Source: Streptomyces seoulensis (GTDB lineage Bacteria > Actinomycetota > Actinomycetes > Streptomycetales > Streptomycetaceae). From it: a stretch of DNA of 64,000 nt. How positions within the stretch are numbered: position 1 is the stretch's first letter; every line of letters starts with the position of its first letter. The notes below the pieces were generated by a model, which was not told the origin of the DNA, searched no databases, and saw only the letters and a list, made by a program, of their open reading frames with translations. The stretch is from NCBI GenBank assembly GCA_013364255.1, contig CP054936.1:3502853-3566852 (forward strand). The letters are read 5' to 3'. Shown one piece after another: positions 8,101 through 15,500 of the stretch. The translations under genes were made by a program, and so were the position numbers.

Positions 8101-9483
8101 GAAGCCGGAGGAGTCCTCCGCGCCGGTCCCGAAGGCGGAGGAGTCCTCCGTATGCGGCCGGGAAGCGGAGGCGCCCGGGGTGTCGGTATCGAAGACGGAG
8201 GGGTCGTCCGCACCCGGCCAGGAAACGGGGGCACCCTGGGCGCCCGGGCCGAAGTCCGAGGAGTCCTCTGCGTCCGGCCGGGAAGTGGAGGCGCCCGGGG
8301 TGTCGGGGCCGGGGCCGGACGGATCACTCGCACCGGCTCCGAAGGCGGGCGGGGTGCCCGCGCCCGGCCCAGTTGCGGGGGAACCCACGGCGCCGGATCC
8401 GAGGACGGACGGGCCGTCTGCGCCCGGCCCGGCGGCGGGGAGATGTGCCGCGCCGGGTCGGATCCCGGAGGAACCCGCCGCACCCGGCCGGGAGCCGGGG
8501 CCCTGGGCGGCAGGACCCGCGCCGGGCCGAGCGGCGGGGGAATCCGCCGTGCCCGGCCGGGACGCGGCGAAATCCCCCGCACCCGGCCGAGAATCGGAGT
8601 CCTGCCCGGTGGGGCCCGAGGCGGGCGGTGAGGTGTGTCGATCGGCGTGGGCGCCGTGGCCGTCGGCGCGGCCGTCCGCGACGCCGGGGCCGCCGCCCGC
8701 GGCACGCCCCACGCCGCCTCCGTCGCCCGGACGGCGCGGGCCGGGCGGTGTCCCGCCGCCGGTCAGCAGCTGGGCGTGCAGGGTGCGGAGCTCAGGGCCG
8801 GGGTCGGAGCCGAGGCGGTCGGCGAGCAGGCGTCGTACGTCCTCGTAGGCGGCCAGTGCCTGGGCGGTGCGGCCGGCGTCGCGCAGCGCGCGCAGGCGCA
8901 GCGCCTGGAGGGGTTCGTCCAGGGGGTGGGTGTCGCACAGGGCGGTCAGCTCGGGCAGGGTCTGCTCGGGCCGGCCGAGGGCGAGCGCCGCGGTGAGGCG
9001 GGCGCGGCGGGCGTCCAGGTGGCGGGTCTCCCAGCGGGCCGCCTCGGCGGTGCGGTCGGGCAGGTCGGACAGGGCCGGGTCGTGCCACAGGGCGAGGGCG
9101 TCGTCGAGGACGACGGCCGCCTTGGCGGCGTCGCCGTCGGCGAGCGCGGCCAGACCTTCACCGGTCAGCCGCTCAAACCGGTGCAGGTCGATGTCGTCGG
9201 CCGCCGCGGTGAGCCGGTAGCCGCCCTCGGCGGAGGCGACCGCGTCCGCTCCGAGCGCCCTGCGCAGCCGGCCGACCAGCGCCTGGAGCGCGCCGGTGGC
9301 GTCGGCGGGCGGATCGGCGCCCCACACCTCGTCGACCAGGACGCGCACCGGGACCGTGCGGCCTGTGCGCAGGGCGAGCACGGTCAGCAGGGCACGCAGG
9401 CGGGCCCCGCCGACCGGGACGGCGGTGCCGTCGGGGCGGATTGCCTGAGTGGTGCCGAGGATGCGGTAGCGCACGGGGTCCAT
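5188..9483 (-). CDS. AfsR/SARP-like regulator: winged helix + BTAD + repetitive linker + NB-ARC ATPase
   Basis: The protein has 1,431 aa from ATG 9483 (MDPVRYRIL); a GTG at 9501 would add six residues. Residues ~1-95 form an OmpR-like winged helix, ~96-245 a bacterial transcriptional activation (BTAD) domain, ~245-595 a Pro/Gly/Ala/Ser linker of imperfect repeats, and ~600-900 an NB-ARC/STAND ATPase with FVGREADLAAI, P-loop LLGPGGAGKT, LLLLDNCEHV, TSREPLGVPGE and GLPLAIELAAARLR. A helical, TPR-like C-terminal half follows, with a serine-rich-free GAA/EALDIFRRLGD pattern. Such proteins activate antibiotic or export genes in response to nucleotide-controlled signalling. It is convergent with the DrrAB-type exporter, a possible target. 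The 350-residue linker is far longer than in AfsR (inference). Confidence 0.88.
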   Translation of the reverse strand: MDPVRYRILGTTQAIRPDGTAVPVGGARLRALLTVLALRTGRTVPVRVLVDEVWGADPPADATGALQALVGRLRRALGADAVASAEGGYRLTAAADDIDLHRFERLTGEGLAALADGDAAKAAVVLDDALALWHDPALSDLPDRTAEAARWETRHLDARRARLTAALALGRPEQTLPELTALCDTHPLDEPLQALRLRALRDAGRTAQALAAYEDVRRLLADRLGSDPGPELRTLHAQLLTGGGTPPGPRRPGDGGGVGRAAGGGPGVADGRADGHGAHADRHTSPPASGPTGQDSDSRPGAGDFAASRPGTADSPAARPGAGPAAQGPGSRPGAAGSSGIRPGAAHLPAAGPGADGPSVLGSGAVGSPATGPGAGTPPAFGAGASDPSGPGPDTPGASTSRPDAEDSSDFGPGAQGAPVSWPGADDPSVFDTDTPGASASRPHTEDSSAFGTGAEDSSGFWPSTSDGSAPRPATEDSSVSGPTAAAASASSRPGTADSPRVGPGARGASASPAGAEAPSAFGRRTPHAPATWRPGTGDAAAPQAGWAQPSAAPPVPAGEEAARPGTRDASAARPGAAEPAVVRPGAAAPRPPSNLRARLTSFVGREADLAAIRADLGSARLVTLLGPGGAGKTRLSQEAAETVRPDRPDGIWLAELAPVDDPAAVPEAVLTAVGARETVLYGAGAEEIRVAVADRHDDPVERLVEHCGRRRMLLLLDNCEHVVDAAARLVAELLARCPQLTVLATSREPLGVPGELLRPVEPLPEPVALRLFADRGAAVRPGFRVDADEDTAAASAEICRRLDGLPLAIELAAARLRLLTPRQIADRLDDRFRLLTSGSRTVLPRQQTLRAVVDWSWDLLDATERDVLCRLSVFAGGCDLAAAEAVCGPDAFDALGSLVDKSLVVAAPDGEGGMRYRLLETVAEYAAERLDETDGRTRAERAHLTYYRELARTTDPLLRGPGQRAAIARFELEYENLRTALRHAVAARDEQECLCLILSLVYYWQMREVRVEARTWCREVMAFVPDPFTEPPRPVPPVWERCTDAPPPMTGELLVEARRGLHLAHLACMDTEMEAWQSPEAKHKLRVISEAYEPGLPQTCRGPGMLWFFAVIMTGDSERIHEIVNATVATCRTAPGFDWELGNALQLRANLLANRADWAGDATRDADEALDIFRRLGDDWGTAEALSARGEAHERAGRYEQAADDYEAAVGHARRLGAHAQVTMLRSRLGAALLEDGERERGEAMLREVIADGSGPANEARPFARLCLVGWLGATDRVPEAREQLRTLREEFGSSHFVIFEAFILGAESWLAAVDGRDEEALTTIRHALDRADDPVSRAIAPHLRASYVTIGAMAVAGVDGGSRARDAARCLGAADAMLPSGHVPTVLERHAREQVRTRILSHLGEGAFEEAYAQGEGLSMEEALALLER
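5201..5237. terminator. Hairpin inside the last codons of the AfsR-like gene, at a convergent junction
   Basis: Perfect 14-bp inverted arms (5201-5214 and 5224-5237) surround a 9-nt centre that can itself partly pair. The arms fall in the codons for the C-terminal GEGLSMEEALALL of the minus-strand regulator and lie 73 bp past the DrrB stop, so they could terminate either transcript. No T-run follows, as is common in Streptomyces. Confidence 0.5.
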
Positions 9484-9554
9484 TGTCTCCGGTGGTCTCA
9501 CGGGCGGTCACGGGGTTCGGTCGGCAGCGCGGCGGGAGCCGGCCCGGGACCGGC

Positions 9555-9865
9555 GAAGCGGCCGTCCCGGACGGGCCGGGGTGGCCGCCCGGGGTCGGCG
9601 GAACGGCCGCCCCGGACGGGCCGGGGTGGCCGCCCCGGGGTCGGCCGAGCGGCCGTCCCGAGGCCCGTTGAGCGGCTGTCCCGAGGCCCGCTGAGCGGCT
9701 GTCCCGCCGGACGGGGCGGCCGTCCCCAGGCGGGTGGAGCAGCCGTCCCGAGGTGAGCGGAGCGGCCAAGCCGAACCGGCCGGGGCGGCCGTACCGGAGC
9801 GGCCGAGGTGGGCGTCCCGCCGGACAGGGTGGCCGTCCCGGCCGGGCGGTGTGGCCGTCCCGGGG
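9555..9865. repeat. Degenerate GGCCGTCCCG-containing intergenic repeat array
   Basis: The 510-bp gap between the AfsR-like start and the site-2-protease-like gene is filled by about ten imperfect copies of a 20-25-bp (some 45-bp) unit built around GCGGCCGTCCCG, e.g. at 9560, 9652, 9675, 9698, 9720, 9741, 9787, 9831 and 9853. Open frames across it on both strands consist only of Pro/Gly/Arg repeats, so I read it as non-coding. It sits in the promoter region of the AfsR-like gene. Confidence 0.75.
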
Positions 9866-9993
9866 CCGGGTGTGCAGGACATACTCCCCCGGAGTGCCCC
9901 GCATCGCGCGAGGTGTTTTTTCCCGTGGCTGCCGCGCGCCCGGTACGGTCGGGCTCGGCCGTACGGATGTCCAGCAGCACGGGAGCCCTTTCC

Positions 9994-10794
9994 ATGACCA
10001 CCGCCACCACCCGCCCGAGCGACCGGAGGATCAGTCCGGTCTTCGTGGGGATCCTGGCCGTCACCGCCGTCACGGGCTGGGCCACCTGGACCGGGTTCGC
10101 CGAGCAGCCGGGCGTGGCGGTGTTCCTGTTCGTGACGGCGGCCTGGGTGGTCTCGCTGTGCCTGCACGAGTACGCGCACGCCCGTACCGCGCTGCACGGC
10201 GGGGACATCACGGTCGGCGCGAAGGGCTACCTCACGCTGAACCCGCTGAAGTACACGCACGCCCTGCTGAGCATCGTCCTGCCGGTGGTGTTCGTGATCA
10301 TGGGCGGGATCGGTCTGCCCGGCGGCGCGGTGTTCATCGAGCGGAGCCGGATCAGGGGCCGCTGGCGGCACAGCCTGATCTCCGCGGCCGGTCCGCTGAC
10401 CAACGTCGTGTTCGCGGTGGTGTGCACGGCGCCGTTCTGGCTGGACACGCTGGACGGAGTGCCGGCCGACTTCCGGTTCGCGCTGGCCTTCCTCGCGCTG
10501 CTCCAGGTCACGGCGGCGATCCTGAACTTCCTGCCGGTGCCGGGCCTGGACGGCTACGGAGTGATCGAGCCGTGGCTGTCGTACAGCGTCAAGCGCCAGG
10601 TGGAGCCGTTCGCGCCGTTCGGGCTGCTGTTCGTCTTCGCGCTGCTGTGGGTGCCGTCGGTGAACGGCGCGTTCTTCGACGTGATCGACGCGATCCTGCG
10701 CACGCTGGGGATCACGGACGTGGACTCGTACTGCGGTCAGAGCCTCTACCGCTTCTGGGAGGGCTCGGACGACTTCTGCTCGGTCATCCGGTGA
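9994..10794 (+). CDS. Site-2 protease (M50-like) family membrane metalloprotease
   Basis: The protein has 266 aa from ATG 9994, preceded by GGGAG at good spacing; an ATG at 9967 would add nine residues. It has about six hydrophobic segments. The zinc motif HEYAH (~58-62) sits in the TM segment VSLCLHEYAHART, and the third ligand is the Asp of NFLPVPGLDGYG (~178-189), as in M50/site-2 proteases. AAGPLTNVVFAV (~131-142) is the family GPxxN segment. M50 enzymes cut substrates within the membrane, often anti-sigma factors; the target here is unknown. It overlaps the small convergent membrane gene by 11 bp at the 3' ends. Confidence 0.88.
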   Translation: MTTATTRPSDRRISPVFVGILAVTAVTGWATWTGFAEQPGVAVFLFVTAAWVVSLCLHEYAHARTALHGGDITVGAKGYLTLNPLKYTHALLSIVLPVVFVIMGGIGLPGGAVFIERSRIRGRWRHSLISAAGPLTNVVFAVVCTAPFWLDTLDGVPADFRFALAFLALLQVTAAILNFLPVPGLDGYGVIEPWLSYSVKRQVEPFAPFGLLFVFALLWVPSVNGAFFDVIDAILRTLGITDVDSYCGQSLYRFWEGSDDFCSVIR

Positions 10795-10972
10795 CCGGGC
10801 CGTCCTGCCGCGCACCGCGGCCGCGGCGGACGTAGTACCAGGTCATGTTGGACGACAGGCCCGCCAGCAGCACCCACACCACGCCCAGCCAGCTGCCCCG
10901 CGCGAAGGAGACGACGGCCGCGGCGACGGCGAGGAGGCAGACGATCAGGGTGTAGAGGGCGAGGCGGGGCAT
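10784..10972 (-). CDS. Small membrane protein, unknown function
   Basis: The 62-aa product has two predicted transmembrane helices (LALYTLIVCLLAVAAAVVSF and WLGVVWVLLAGLSSNMTWYY) and a short basic tail. ATG 10972 is preceded by AGGAG about nine bases upstream. The last 11 bp overlap the convergent M50-like gene. I do not recognise a named family, though similar small two-helix proteins are common in Streptomyces. Confidence 0.6.
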   Translation of the reverse strand: MPRLALYTLIVCLLAVAAAVVSFARGSWLGVVWVLLAGLSSNMTWYYVRRGRGARQDGPVTG

Positions 10973-11104
10973 GGCGGTCGGCTCCTGTCGGGGGCGGGGA
11001 CACTGCTCGGTGTGACCCGGCGTGACTCGGTGTGGTGCGGTACTGCTTCGCCGACCAGTGTCCCCCATGGGCGCCGGCGCCCGGCGCCGCCCCGGGCGCT
11101 CACC

Positions 11105-11132
11105 CGTCGGTGCTCATACGTCGGTGCTCACA
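11105..11132. repeat. 14-bp direct repeat at the 3' end of the F420 reductase gene
   Basis: CGTCGGTGCTCATA is followed directly by CGTCGGTGCTCACA and a partial third copy that enters the final codons of the minus-strand reductase gene. It probably reflects local slippage. Confidence 0.6.
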
Positions 11133-11832
11133 CGTCGGTGACGCGGAGTCCGGCGTGCGCCTTGTAGCGGCGGTTGACGGAGATCAGGTTGGCGACCAGG
11201 GACTCCACCTGGTGGGCGTTGCGCAGCCGGCCGGCGAAGACGCCGCGCATGCCGGGGATGCGGCCGGCCAGCGCCTGCACGATCTCCACGTCGGCGCGCT
11301 CCTCGCCGAGGACCATCACGTCGGTGTCGATCCGCTCGATCTGCGGGTCCTGGAGGAGGACGGCCGACAGGTGGTGGAAGGCGGCGGCGACCCGCGAGTC
11401 GGGCAGCAGGGCGGCGGCCTGTTCGGCGGCGCTGCCCTCCTCGGGCTTGAGGGCGTAGGCGCCCTTCTTGTCGAAGCCGAGCGGGTTGACGCAGTCCACG
11501 ACGAGTTTCCCGGCCAGTTCGGCGCGCAGCGACTCCAGGGTCTTGCCGTGGCCCTCCCAGGGCACGGCGACGATCACGAGGTCGCTGCGGCGGGCGGCCT
11601 CGGCGTTGTCGGCGCCCTCGACGCCGTGGCCGATCTCCTCCGCCGCCGCCCGGGCGCGCTCGGCGGCCCGGGAGCCGATGATCACCTTCTGGCCGGCCCG
11701 GGCGAGGCGGTAGGCGAGGCCCTTGCCCTGCGGACCGGTCCCGCCCAGGACGCCGACGACCAGCCCGGATACGTCGGGCAGGTCCCAGGGGTCCTTGGCG
11801 GGGGCCTTGTGTGCGCTGTCGCTAGTGGTCAT
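11128..11832 (-). CDS. npdG: NADPH-dependent F420 reductase (F420:NADP oxidoreductase)
   Basis: The protein has 234 aa. The N-terminal Rossmann motif VVGVLGGTGPQGKGLAYRLA, with GSRAAERARAAAE for NADP 2'-phosphate recognition, followed by SDLVIVAVPWEGH and DCVNPLGFDKKG, is diagnostic of the Npd/Fno family. It transfers hydride between NADPH and the deazaflavin cofactor F420, supplying F420H2 for actinomycete secondary metabolism and redox defence. It is a cytoplasmic homodimer in characterised members. ATG 11832 starts the frame; the first ~22 residues are a family-typical extension. Confidence 0.9.
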   Translation of the reverse strand: MTTSDSAHKAPAKDPWDLPDVSGLVVGVLGGTGPQGKGLAYRLARAGQKVIIGSRAAERARAAAEEIGHGVEGADNAEAARRSDLVIVAVPWEGHGKTLESLRAELAGKLVVDCVNPLGFDKKGAYALKPEEGSAAEQAAALLPDSRVAAAFHHLSAVLLQDPQIERIDTDVMVLGEERADVEIVQALAGRIPGMRGVFAGRLRNAHQVESLVANLISVNRRYKAHAGLRVTDV

Positions 11833-12008
11833 GGGCCGACTCTACGTCCGCCGACGGCCCCCCACCCGCCGCGGTGAGCCGCGTCACGACAGGCCGGCGC
11901 GAGGTGCGGGACGCGGTGCGGCCCACGGTACGGCGCGGGTCCCCAAGGCGGGTGATTCGGGGCCGAACTCCGCATCTGGCACGCCGTTTTGGGGCACGAT
12001 GCGCTCTT

Positions 12009-12611
12009 ATGGACGCCGTACGGGTCGCGTTGCTGCGCGAAGTGCTCGCCGGGACCGAGTGGCTGGACGCCACCCGGCACTTCGCGGGGGCGCTGCGCGG
12101 ATCGGTGGTGTCGCACGGGGGCGGACTGCTGCTGGTGGGCACGCCGGAGTACGAGCCGTGGCATCTGGCGGCGCACCTGGTGGACGAGGCCGCCTGGTCG
12201 GGCACCCCGGAGCTGGCACCGACCCTGGTGCGGCACGGCGCGCGCCCCTCGGACCCGGCGCATCTGGCGGTCGGACTCGGCAGGCTGGAGGCGGCCCGGC
12301 GGGGCGAGACGCTGCTCGTGGTGGCGCCCGGGGAGCCGGCGCCGTTGCTGGAGCGGGTGTGCGGGGCGCGGCGGGCCGGGGCGACGGTGCTGGCGCTGGG
12401 CCGCTCGCAGGAGGGCGAACTGGCGGCGCTGGCGCACGAGTCGCTGGCGGTGCCGGCGGGCGCGGAACTGGACCTGGACACGGTGCAGCACCTGGTGAGC
12501 GCCGCGGCCGGGGAGAACCCGCTGCCGGGGCCTCGGCGGCGCGGGCGGCTGCGGGACCGGCTGGCGCGGCTGGCGGAGTCCCTGACCGCGCCGCCGCCGT
12601 CGGGCTGGTAG
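12009..12611 (+). CDS. Conserved actinomycete protein with SIS-like (phosphosugar isomerase) fold pattern
   Basis: The product is 200 aa from ATG 12009. I do not recognise a named family. The arrangement resembles a SIS domain: a buried strand GGGLLLVGTPEYEPWHLAAHLVDEA, then ETLLVVAPGEPAPLLERVCGARRAGATVLALG, comparable to the SIS pattern of a strand, a Ser/Gly-rich phosphate loop, a helix and a second strand, then LAALAHESLAVPAGAELD, like the ADxxLxVP segment of SIS proteins. The usual SxSG phosphate-binding loop is not conserved, so binding rather than catalysis is possible. The C-terminus is basic and Pro-rich. Confidence 0.6.
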   Translation: MDAVRVALLREVLAGTEWLDATRHFAGALRGSVVSHGGGLLLVGTPEYEPWHLAAHLVDEAAWSGTPELAPTLVRHGARPSDPAHLAVGLGRLEAARRGETLLVVAPGEPAPLLERVCGARRAGATVLALGRSQEGELAALAHESLAVPAGAELDLDTVQHLVSAAAGENPLPGPRRRGRLRDRLARLAESLTAPPPSGW

Positions 12612-12709
12612 CACGGGCGGGCGGGCCAGTAACGCGGGCGGGCCGGTAACGCGGGCGGGCCGTAAATCGATTTGCCCCCGATGGCCTCTCCCACCGAGCA
12701 TGACGCTTC

Positions 12710-14110
12710 GTGACCGACCACGCTCCTCCCGCCGACGCTCCTCCCGCCGGCGGTCCGCACGCCGACGCTCCCCCGCCCTCCGCCGCCGACGCTCCCCCGC
12801 TCCCCGCCGCCGACGACGCAGGCCCGCCCTCCGGGCTGCGGGCGCTGCTGCCCGATCTCGCCCCCTGGCGGGCGTCCCGGGACTTCCGCCGGCTGTGGGT
12901 GTCGGGGCTGATCTCCACCTTCGGCAGCTTCCTCACCTTCGTCGCGCTGCCGGTGCAGATCAAGGAGCTGACCGGCTCGGCCGCGGCGGTGGGCGCCATC
13001 GGGGCGGTGGAGCTGGTGCCGCTGATCGTGTGCGGGCTGTACGGCGGCGCGCTGGCCGACGCGGCGGACAAGCGGCGGCTGATCGTGTGGACCGAGGCGG
13101 GACTCGCGGTGCTCAGCGCGGCCCTGCTCGGCAACGCGCTGCTGCCGGAACCCGCGGTGTGGCCGCTGTACGCGGTCGCCGCCCTGTCCTCGGCGCTGAC
13201 CGCCGTGCAGCGGCCCGCGCTCGACGCGCTGTGGCCGCGGATCGTGGCCCACGACCATTTGCCGGCCGCGACGGCGCTGAACTCGCTGCGCTGGACGGTG
13301 GGCGGGGTGGCCGGCCCGGCGGTGGCGGGCGTGATCGTGGCGTACGCGGGTCTCGGTCCCGCCTACGCGGCCGATCTGGGCACCTTCGTGGTGTCGCTGG
13401 TGCTGGTGGCGCGGATCGCCGCCCAGCCCGCCGCGCGCGAGGCCGCCAAGCCGTCGCTGCGGGCGATCGCCGAGGGCGCCCGCTACGCGTGGGGCCGCAA
13501 GGAGCTGCTGGGGACGTACGCGGTGGACCTGGCCGCGATGTTCCTGGCGATGCCGCTGGCGGTGCTGCCGTTCCTCGCGGACGAGCTGCACGCCCGCTGG
13601 GCGCTGGGCCTGATGTACGCGGCGCTGCCGTTCGGGGCGCTGCTGGTGAGCGTGACCAGCGGCTGGACCTCCCGGGTGCGCCGGCACGGCCGGATGGTGG
13701 TGGCGGCGGCGCTGCTGTGGGGGCTGGCGGTGGCGGCGGCCGGGGTGGTCGGGAACGTGTGGCTGGTGCTGCTGTTCCTCGCGGTGGCGGGCGGCTGCGA
13801 CATGGTCAGCGGGATCTTCCGGGGCGCGATGTGGAACCAGACCATCCCGGACGCCCTGCGCGGCCGCCTCGCCGGGATCGAGCTGCTGTCGTACTCGGTG
13901 GGCCCGCAGCTGGGCCAGGTCCGCTCGGGCGGCCTGGCCGCGTGGTGGGGGGTGCGGGCGTCGGTGTGGTCGGGCGGGCTGCTGTGCGCGGGCGCGGTGG
14001 GGCTGCTCGCGGTGTGCCTGCCGGGCCTGATGGCGTACGACGCCCGGACGGACGAACACGCCCGGCGGCTGCGCGAGGAGCGCGCGCTCGCCGTGCGCGA
14101 GGCGGCGTAG
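12710..14110 (+). CDS. MFS transporter, MFS_3/EntS-like family
   Basis: The protein is 466 aa from GTG 12710, which immediately precedes a ~45-residue Ala/Pro-rich N-terminal extension. Residues ~55 onward read WRASRDFRRLWVSGLISTFGSFLTFVALPVQ, the hallmark of the MFS_3 (enterobactin exporter EntS-like) group. The DxxR/K-rich loop GGALADAADKRRLIVW corresponds to motif A. Twelve hydrophobic segments can be counted, and DALRGRLAGIELLSYSVGPQLGQVRSG is a family-typical late loop. It probably exports a small molecule such as a siderophore or drug. A strong hairpin follows the stop codon. Confidence 0.85.
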   Translation: MTDHAPPADAPPAGGPHADAPPPSAADAPPLPAADDAGPPSGLRALLPDLAPWRASRDFRRLWVSGLISTFGSFLTFVALPVQIKELTGSAAAVGAIGAVELVPLIVCGLYGGALADAADKRRLIVWTEAGLAVLSAALLGNALLPEPAVWPLYAVAALSSALTAVQRPALDALWPRIVAHDHLPAATALNSLRWTVGGVAGPAVAGVIVAYAGLGPAYAADLGTFVVSLVLVARIAAQPAAREAAKPSLRAIAEGARYAWGRKELLGTYAVDLAAMFLAMPLAVLPFLADELHARWALGLMYAALPFGALLVSVTSGWTSRVRRHGRMVVAAALLWGLAVAAAGVVGNVWLVLLFLAVAGGCDMVSGIFRGAMWNQTIPDALRGRLAGIELLSYSVGPQLGQVRSGGLAAWWGVRASVWSGGLLCAGAVGLLAVCLPGLMAYDARTDEHARRLREERALAVREAA

Positions 14111-14132
14111 GGCCGCCGGCCCGGGTACGGGT

Positions 14133-14165
14133 ACGGGTACGGGTACGGGCCGTACCCGTACCCGT
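14133..14165. terminator. Perfect 14-bp hairpin between convergent genes
   Basis: Arms 14133-14146 and 14152-14165 are perfect complements made of (GTACGGG)n repeats, with a 5-nt GGGCC loop. The hairpin lies between the MFS stop (14110) and the 3' end of the convergent small gene (14173), so it can act bidirectionally. Confidence 0.75.
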
Positions 14166-14172
14166 GGTCCGG

Positions 14173-14403
14173 TCAGTCGTCGTCGGTGCCGCCGGCCGGG
14201 GCGTCGTGCCAGCGGGCGTCGTTCTCCCACTGGAGGTTGCGCTCACGGGCGGTCTCCATCGCGTGCTGGGCCTCCTGACGGGAGGCGTAGGGGCCGAACC
14301 GGTCCTTGGCGGGGCAATCGGGCCCCTCCTCGACCTTCTTGTGCTCCAGGCAGTAGAACCACTCGCCCGGCTTGCCGACGGTCCGCTTCTTGAACAGGGC
14401 CAT
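14173..14403 (-). CDS. Small conserved Streptomyces protein, unknown function
   Basis: The product is 76 aa from ATG 14403, with AGGAG seven bases upstream. It reads [21 protein letters not shown] at the start and continues with a [19 protein letters not shown] segment. The two cysteines are widely spaced and do not make a clear zinc site. [10 protein letters not shown] resembles the core of SPOR-like or short substrate-binding repeats but is too short to assign. It is divergently arranged (58 bp apart) with methionine aminopeptidase, a linkage I believe is common in Streptomyces. Confidence 0.7.
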   Translation of the reverse strand: MALFKKRTVGKPGEWFYCLEHKKVEEGPDCPAKDRFGPYASRQEAQHAMETARERNLQWENDARWHDAPAGGTDDD

Positions 14404-14461
14404 GACCAGCTCCTCTCGCCACCGACATGTTCCCCCATCGCCCGTGGATAGACTCGCGGGC

Positions 14462-15319
14462 ATGTCTGGCCAGTCGCTGCTCGTCCCCGGGGAGATCTCC
14501 CCCACCCGTTCCGTGCCCGGAAACATCCGCCGCCCCGAGTACGTCGGCAAGCCCGCGCCGAAGCCGTACACCGGGCCGGAGGCGCAGACTCCGGAGACCG
14601 TCGAGGCGATGCGCGTCGCCGGGCGGATCGCCGCGCAGGCGATGGCGGAGGCGGCCAGGCACATCGCGCCCGGCGTGACCACGGACGAGCTGGACCGGGT
14701 CGCGCACGCGTACATGTGCGACCACGGCGCCTACCCCTCCACCCTCGGCTACCGCGGCTTCCCGAAGTCGCTGTGCACCTCGGTCAACGAGGTCATCTGC
14801 CACGGCATCCCGGACTCGACGGTCCTGCGCGACGGCGACATCGTGAACCTCGACGTGACCGCGTACATCGGCGGGGTGCACGGCGACAACAACGCGACGT
14901 ATCTGGTCGGCGACGTGGACGAGGAGAGCCGGCTGCTGGTCGAGCGCACCCGTGAGTCGCTGAACCGCGCGATCAAGGCGGTGCGGCCGGGGCGGCAGAT
15001 CAACATCATCGGCCGGGTCATCGAGTCCTACGCCAAGCGCTTCGGCTACGGCGTGGTCCGCGACTTCACCGGCCACGGCATCAGCACGGCCTTCCACTCC
15101 GGCCTGATCGTCCCGCACTACGACAGCCCGCACGCCACCACCGTGATGCGGCCCGGCATGACCTTCACCATCGAGCCGATGCTGACCCTCGGCACCATCG
15201 AGTACGACGTCTGGGACGACAACTGGACGGTCGTCACCAAGGACCGCAGGCGCACCGCCCAGTTCGAGCACACGCTCGTGGTGACGGAGACGGGTGCGGA
15301 GATCCTGACGCTGCCGTAA
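14462..15319 (+). CDS. map: Type I methionine aminopeptidase
   Basis: The protein is 285 aa from ATG 14462. It removes the initiator Met from nascent proteins. The dinuclear metal ligands are all visible: Asp in [21 protein letters not shown] (two Asp), His in TGHGIST, Glu in TIEPML and Glu in QFEHTLVV. The N-terminal extension with [19 protein letters not shown] is typical of actinobacterial Map and binds near the ribosomal exit tunnel or SH3-like partners. Streptomyces usually carries more than one map gene, and I cannot say whether this is the essential copy. Confidence 0.95.
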   Translation: MSGQSLLVPGEISPTRSVPGNIRRPEYVGKPAPKPYTGPEAQTPETVEAMRVAGRIAAQAMAEAARHIAPGVTTDELDRVAHAYMCDHGAYPSTLGYRGFPKSLCTSVNEVICHGIPDSTVLRDGDIVNLDVTAYIGGVHGDNNATYLVGDVDEESRLLVERTRESLNRAIKAVRPGRQINIIGRVIESYAKRFGYGVVRDFTGHGISTAFHSGLIVPHYDSPHATTVMRPGMTFTIEPMLTLGTIEYDVWDDNWTVVTKDRRRTAQFEHTLVVTETGAEILTLP

Positions 15320-15359
15320 GGCCGCCAGGCCGCCAGGCCGCCAGGCCGCCAGGCCGCCT
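15320..15359. repeat. 8-bp tandem repeat (GGCCGCCA x5)
   Basis: Five head-to-tail copies of GGCCGCCA (the last ends in T) start directly after the map stop codon and run up to the terminator hairpin. Confidence 0.9.
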
Positions 15360-15364
15360 TCGCC

Positions 15365-15398
15365 GAGAGCCCGCCCCCCCCCCGGGAGGCGGGCTCTC
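15365..15398 (+). terminator. Terminator of map
   Basis: An 11-bp perfect stem (15365-15375 with 15388-15398, GAGAGCCCGCC paired with GGCGGGCTCTC) surrounds a C-rich loop, 46 bp past the map stop codon. Confidence 0.75.
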
Positions 15399-15468
15399 GT
15401 GTGTCGCGGTACGGTTTGCCGACAGCGGGTCGGTAACTTTTCCGACCACTCGTCGGCAAGACATTGAC

Positions 15469-15487
15469 TTAGGTAAGGCTTACCTAA
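15469..15487. promoter_or_regulatory. Iron box (DtxR/DmdR operator) of the heme oxygenase gene
   Basis: TTAGGTAAGGCTTACCTAA is a perfect 19-bp dyad matching the actinobacterial DtxR/IdeR/DmdR consensus (TTAGGTTAGGCTCACCTAA). It begins at the end of a -35-like TTGACT (15464-15469) and lies 13 bp before the heme oxygenase ATG. It would cover the promoter, so iron-bound DmdR should repress the gene. Confidence 0.93.
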
Positions 15488-15500
15488 GAAGATCTGCCCT

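Noticed and set aside
4255..8631. A 1,458-aa plus-strand open frame spanning the DrrB and AfsR-like genes
   Set aside because: It is the antisense/out-of-frame shadow of two well-supported genes; its translation is Arg/Gly/Pro low complexity without domains. Long shadow frames are expected at this GC content.
9498..10211. Pro/Gly/Arg-rich frames in the repeat array upstream of the M50-like gene
   Set aside because: Composition follows the DNA repeat in every frame, with no ribosome site and no family resemblance.
14121..14165. (GTACGGG)n as a telomere-like or origin repeat
   Set aside because: It forms a perfect hairpin between convergent genes, which is simply explained as a terminator.
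15320..15359. CRISPR-like short repeats
   Set aside because: Units are 8 bp without spacers; likewise the other tandem repeats in the window lack unique spacers and cas genes.
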